From Taiwanofungus camphoratus (taxonomy: Eukaryota > Basidiomycota > Agaricomycetes > Polyporales > Taiwanofungaceae): a stretch of DNA of 64,000 nucleotides. The stretch is from NCBI GenBank assembly GCA_003999685.1, contig CP021221.1:1054001-1118000 (forward strand), in the 5' to 3' direction. The notes under the pieces were generated by a model that saw only the letters and a list, made by a program, of their open reading frames with translations, was not told the origin of the DNA and did not search any database. Numbering within the stretch: the first letter of the stretch is position 1; each line of letters begins with the position of its first letter. The translations under genes were made by a program, and so were the position numbers. Shown piece by piece: positions 61,650 to 64,000 of this stretch.

Positions 61650-62750
61650 AGTGACCAGTTCTTTGTATGGTAGTGTCTGCTGACTTCCAATAGAACCGGA
61701 GAGCAACTCCAGCCTCGAGGATCCGGTGTATAGCATACATTCAAATATACAACAAGGGAGCGAAGACGTGCGTTCCGGGAAACGGGCTGTGTTGGCGGTG
61801 TCATTGAAATCGGCAAGATGAGCCCGAAGTATATCTGTTGAAAGTCACTCACCATATCGTCGGTCAGGACTCAAGTGGACAATACACAGTCTCCCGAAGG
61901 TGAGTAGCAGGTCTAGTTCAATCTTTGTTGCAGGCCCAAGTGCTAGTAGACACGCTCTGTTGAATAGTAATCTAAAATTCAGCGAGTCAATCTCATCACA
62001 TACACTGCATTCTGCTGTACGCATGGAAATGACACTCAAGTCGGAGAAACAGCTTTTCCATCTCTGTGACACGGGACCATTCACGTTGGTAGTGCAGAAT
62101 CAAGCTAGACAGAGCCTACCATAGTATGAACGACCTAGTCAATGATCACCGGAAGGCGCGACTGACACCTCAGAACCGCGACCCATTCATCATCTGCCCA
62201 GTCATGTAAAAACGAGAACCAGAAGGCAGTTTGACAGATGTTCCTCAAAGGAATCTTGCACCATGATTTCACGGGTTCAGTCTGAAGAGCTCAACCTGAG
62301 TCGAAATGTGGGGAACCTGTCCGGACATGTGCACTAGATCAGTCTATGTCAAGAGGAAAATGAGTGACACTGTTGTATAAACCTCAGTGAATCTTGCGAC
62401 ATTACCCACCTGCACTTAAAGCGTGAAAGAGTTCATTTGGATCCCACGTAGAAAAAACCACAGCACTCCTACAGCATATACATAAACGACCGCTGATCAT
62501 GGAAATTTTAGACCAGTTGATGCTTCTACGGTCTGTAGTAACAACCCTACAAGTAAGCCTTAGGCGACGCATGTGAGAAAGGATACATAAATCAGCCATG
62601 AATGTGTCAATTCCTTTGGCAGGCTGAGACTAGACCAATTGAGTAAATCAAACTCGTATATCCCCAAAATCTTGGGCTTGGCCTACGAAGCCACAGCTGC
62701 TTAGGCATGACACCAGAGCTTGTGCGTACTATATCAAACCTCGGCGAGAA
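61650..62750. other. Gene-free region between the TIR element and the small repeats
   Basis: About 1.1 kb, starting with the right target-site copy agtgacc (61650-61656). The open frames are short and overlap without motifs. Nothing else was recognised. Confidence 0.4.
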
Positions 62751-62751
62751 T

Positions 62752-62859
62752 AGAGCGTATTCGCACCCAATTCGAACTCGAGCAACAAGGAAAAAAAAGG
62801 CAAATAACGGTCTCTGATTGGCTTGGGGCCCAATTCGAACTTGGCTGCGAATACGCTCT
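62752..62859. repeat. 108-base inverted-repeat unit
   Basis: It begins agagcgtattcgca (62752-62765) and ends with its perfect reverse complement tgcgaatacgctct (62846-62859). Inside, cccaattcgaact occurs twice in direct orientation (62766-62778 and 62829-62841), with an A-run and tctctgattggc between. A TA/AT context flanks it, but no clear target duplication was found. It resembles a very small MITE; a partial relative lies at 63191-63264. Confidence 0.6.
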
Positions 62860-63190
62860 TAAATCGGGAACGCATAGCAACCACTTATTTCAATCGAATC
62901 ACTCACGAAACCGAGATTGTCCACGCGGACTCGTGTTATGCCACCCAGTCGACCAACTGTTTTCACTTCGGGTATTGCAAAATTGAGCTGTTTCACCGGT
63001 CAATGTTAGCACGGCAGACATGGCCCAATAAGTGAGGGTAAAAGAGCCGTAAAATATTGATTATGGTCAGTATGTCGAAGAATTTGTAAGGGTTACCGAA
63101 TTTGCCTTTCGTGTTCCAATCTCGTGCTCTGATTGGCCTAGAAGCCAATTTTTGAATGGATTTGTGAGCCTTCCAAATTGATCTACACAT

Positions 63191-63264
63191 TAGAACATAT
63201 TCGCACCCGATTTGAACTCGAGCAAAAGGGAAAAAAAAACGCAAACAACGGTCTCTGATTGGTG
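63191..63264 (+). repeat. Partial copy of the 62752-62859 repeat
   Basis: About 74 bases aligned with 62751-62825 (shared parts include attcgcacccgatttgaact against attcgcacccaattcgaact, the A-run, and acggtctctgattgg). The right inverted end is missing here. A third, weaker relative of the ctctgattgg part lies near 63125-63136. Confidence 0.55.
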
Positions 63265-63536
63265 TGTTGAAAACGAGCAAGATGTGTGGCGTCGCCGTGC
63301 GTGCCAGCTTTATTGCAAATGGCAATAAATCATATTCAGTTGTTTATAGCAAACGAGTCGTACCAGGCCCCTGGAAACTTCACTAGAGATTTTCAAACTT
63401 AGTACATAAATTGTCGAGGGGCGGTAGATTAACATACATAGGTACCACAGTGCACCGTAGGCGCTTGAGAGCCTGAAGCACGTAAATTGACTTCATCATC
63501 GCCATCATCATAGAGGTTTATCCGCCGAAGCCCCAG

Positions 63537-63860
63537 ATTTCGGCCTCAAATATGCAATAGAGTGTATCTAGGTCACGGCCAAAAAAAGAAATTTTCTTAC
63601 GTTTCCGCCGCCTAATTGGCCGATAACCGAGGTCTCTGCAGGGTTGTCACAGCGTCACCCTATGTCACCCTATGTCACAGGTACTGTCACACTATTTTTG
63701 AACGTTCAATGGAAGAGCATACGCAGCGAAAAATGTTCCCTACTAATAGCAACTGGGTATGTCGGCGAAATCGGCGCTGAAATACGCCATGTTCACTTCG
63801 GGTCCGAAATATGCAATGTTGGACAGGGAAAGTGTGGGTTTCGGTCCTCAAATATGCTAT
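63537..63860 (+). repeat. Three dispersed copies of a TTTCGG-CAAATATGC type motif
   Basis: The motif appears as atttcggcctcaaatatgca (63537-63556), cttcgggtccgaaatatgca (63796-63815) and tttcggtcctcaaatatgct (63839-63858), all in the same direction. Between the first two lies a tandem of gtcaccctat units (63654-63680). They may be parts of one diverged repeat element that continues past the window end. No coding sequence was seen. Confidence 0.45.
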
Positions 63861-64000
63861 AAACGGATAGTGAAATTTCCGGGGCCTGTCGTGCTGTTCA
63901 CAAACTACATCTGTACCGCTTGCATCCTGGCGTCAGTCCAACTGATATACCTAGTCATTGCGCCTCATTTCAGCTATGGATATAATCCCGCGACCCTCCC

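Noticed and set aside
62752-63264. The two similar units considered as the ends of an LTR-type element
   Set aside because: The units are only 74-108 bases, one has its own inverted ends, and only about 330 bases without coding sequence lie between.

Overview
This 64 kb window is nuclear DNA of a filamentous basidiomycete, most likely an agaricomycete (inference). The genes are dense, lie on both strands and are broken by many 50-65 base GT-AG introns. The gene set is fungal: Sch9-like and Rim15-like kinases, Far11, Dre2, a Cyc2-like reductase and a PCL-type cyclin. No tRNA, rRNA, CRISPR array, viral gene or toxin gene was recognised.

Layout: 1-966 is the 3' end of a Ser-rich gene. 1369-4005 is a SUT-type sugar transporter. 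DPH6 (minus) and UBA1 (plus) share a promoter at 6687-6949. A cyclin-like gene (minus) ends at 11988. FAR11 (plus) spans 15254-19598, followed by about 2.5 kb without genes. DPH1 (minus) and an RNPS1-like SR protein (plus) diverge at 24 kb. NPC1 (minus, 25191-29824) diverges from a small Spd1/Dif1-like gene. A C2H2 zinc-finger gene (minus) diverges from a Cyc2-like reductase (plus). DRE2, BCD1, MED18 (minus, rebuilt from five small exons) and a forkhead gene (minus) follow. A gene-poor stretch (40.2-42.6 kb) leads to a very GC-rich block with a Tim17-like membrane protein and the SCH9-like kinase. Then come AIM32 (minus), a UIM protein (minus), RIM15 (minus) and mitochondrial bS18m (plus). The last 4.4 kb has no gene but holds repeats, including a 952-base terminal-inverted-repeat element with a 7-base target duplication.

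Functional links: DPH6 and DPH1 act at the last and first steps of diphthamide synthesis and lie about 15.5 kb apart. SCH9-like and RIM15-like kinases, upstream regulator and target in the yeast nutrient pathway, lie about 5 kb apart. Several gene pairs are divergent with 100-265 base shared promoters, and many of these carry CACGTG.

The window is mostly conserved housekeeping sequence. I see no multi-gene system that looks undescribed. The least explained parts are the TIR element and the repeats at the right end, the GC-rich block, and the unassigned stretches at 19.6-22.1 and 40.2-42.6 kb.
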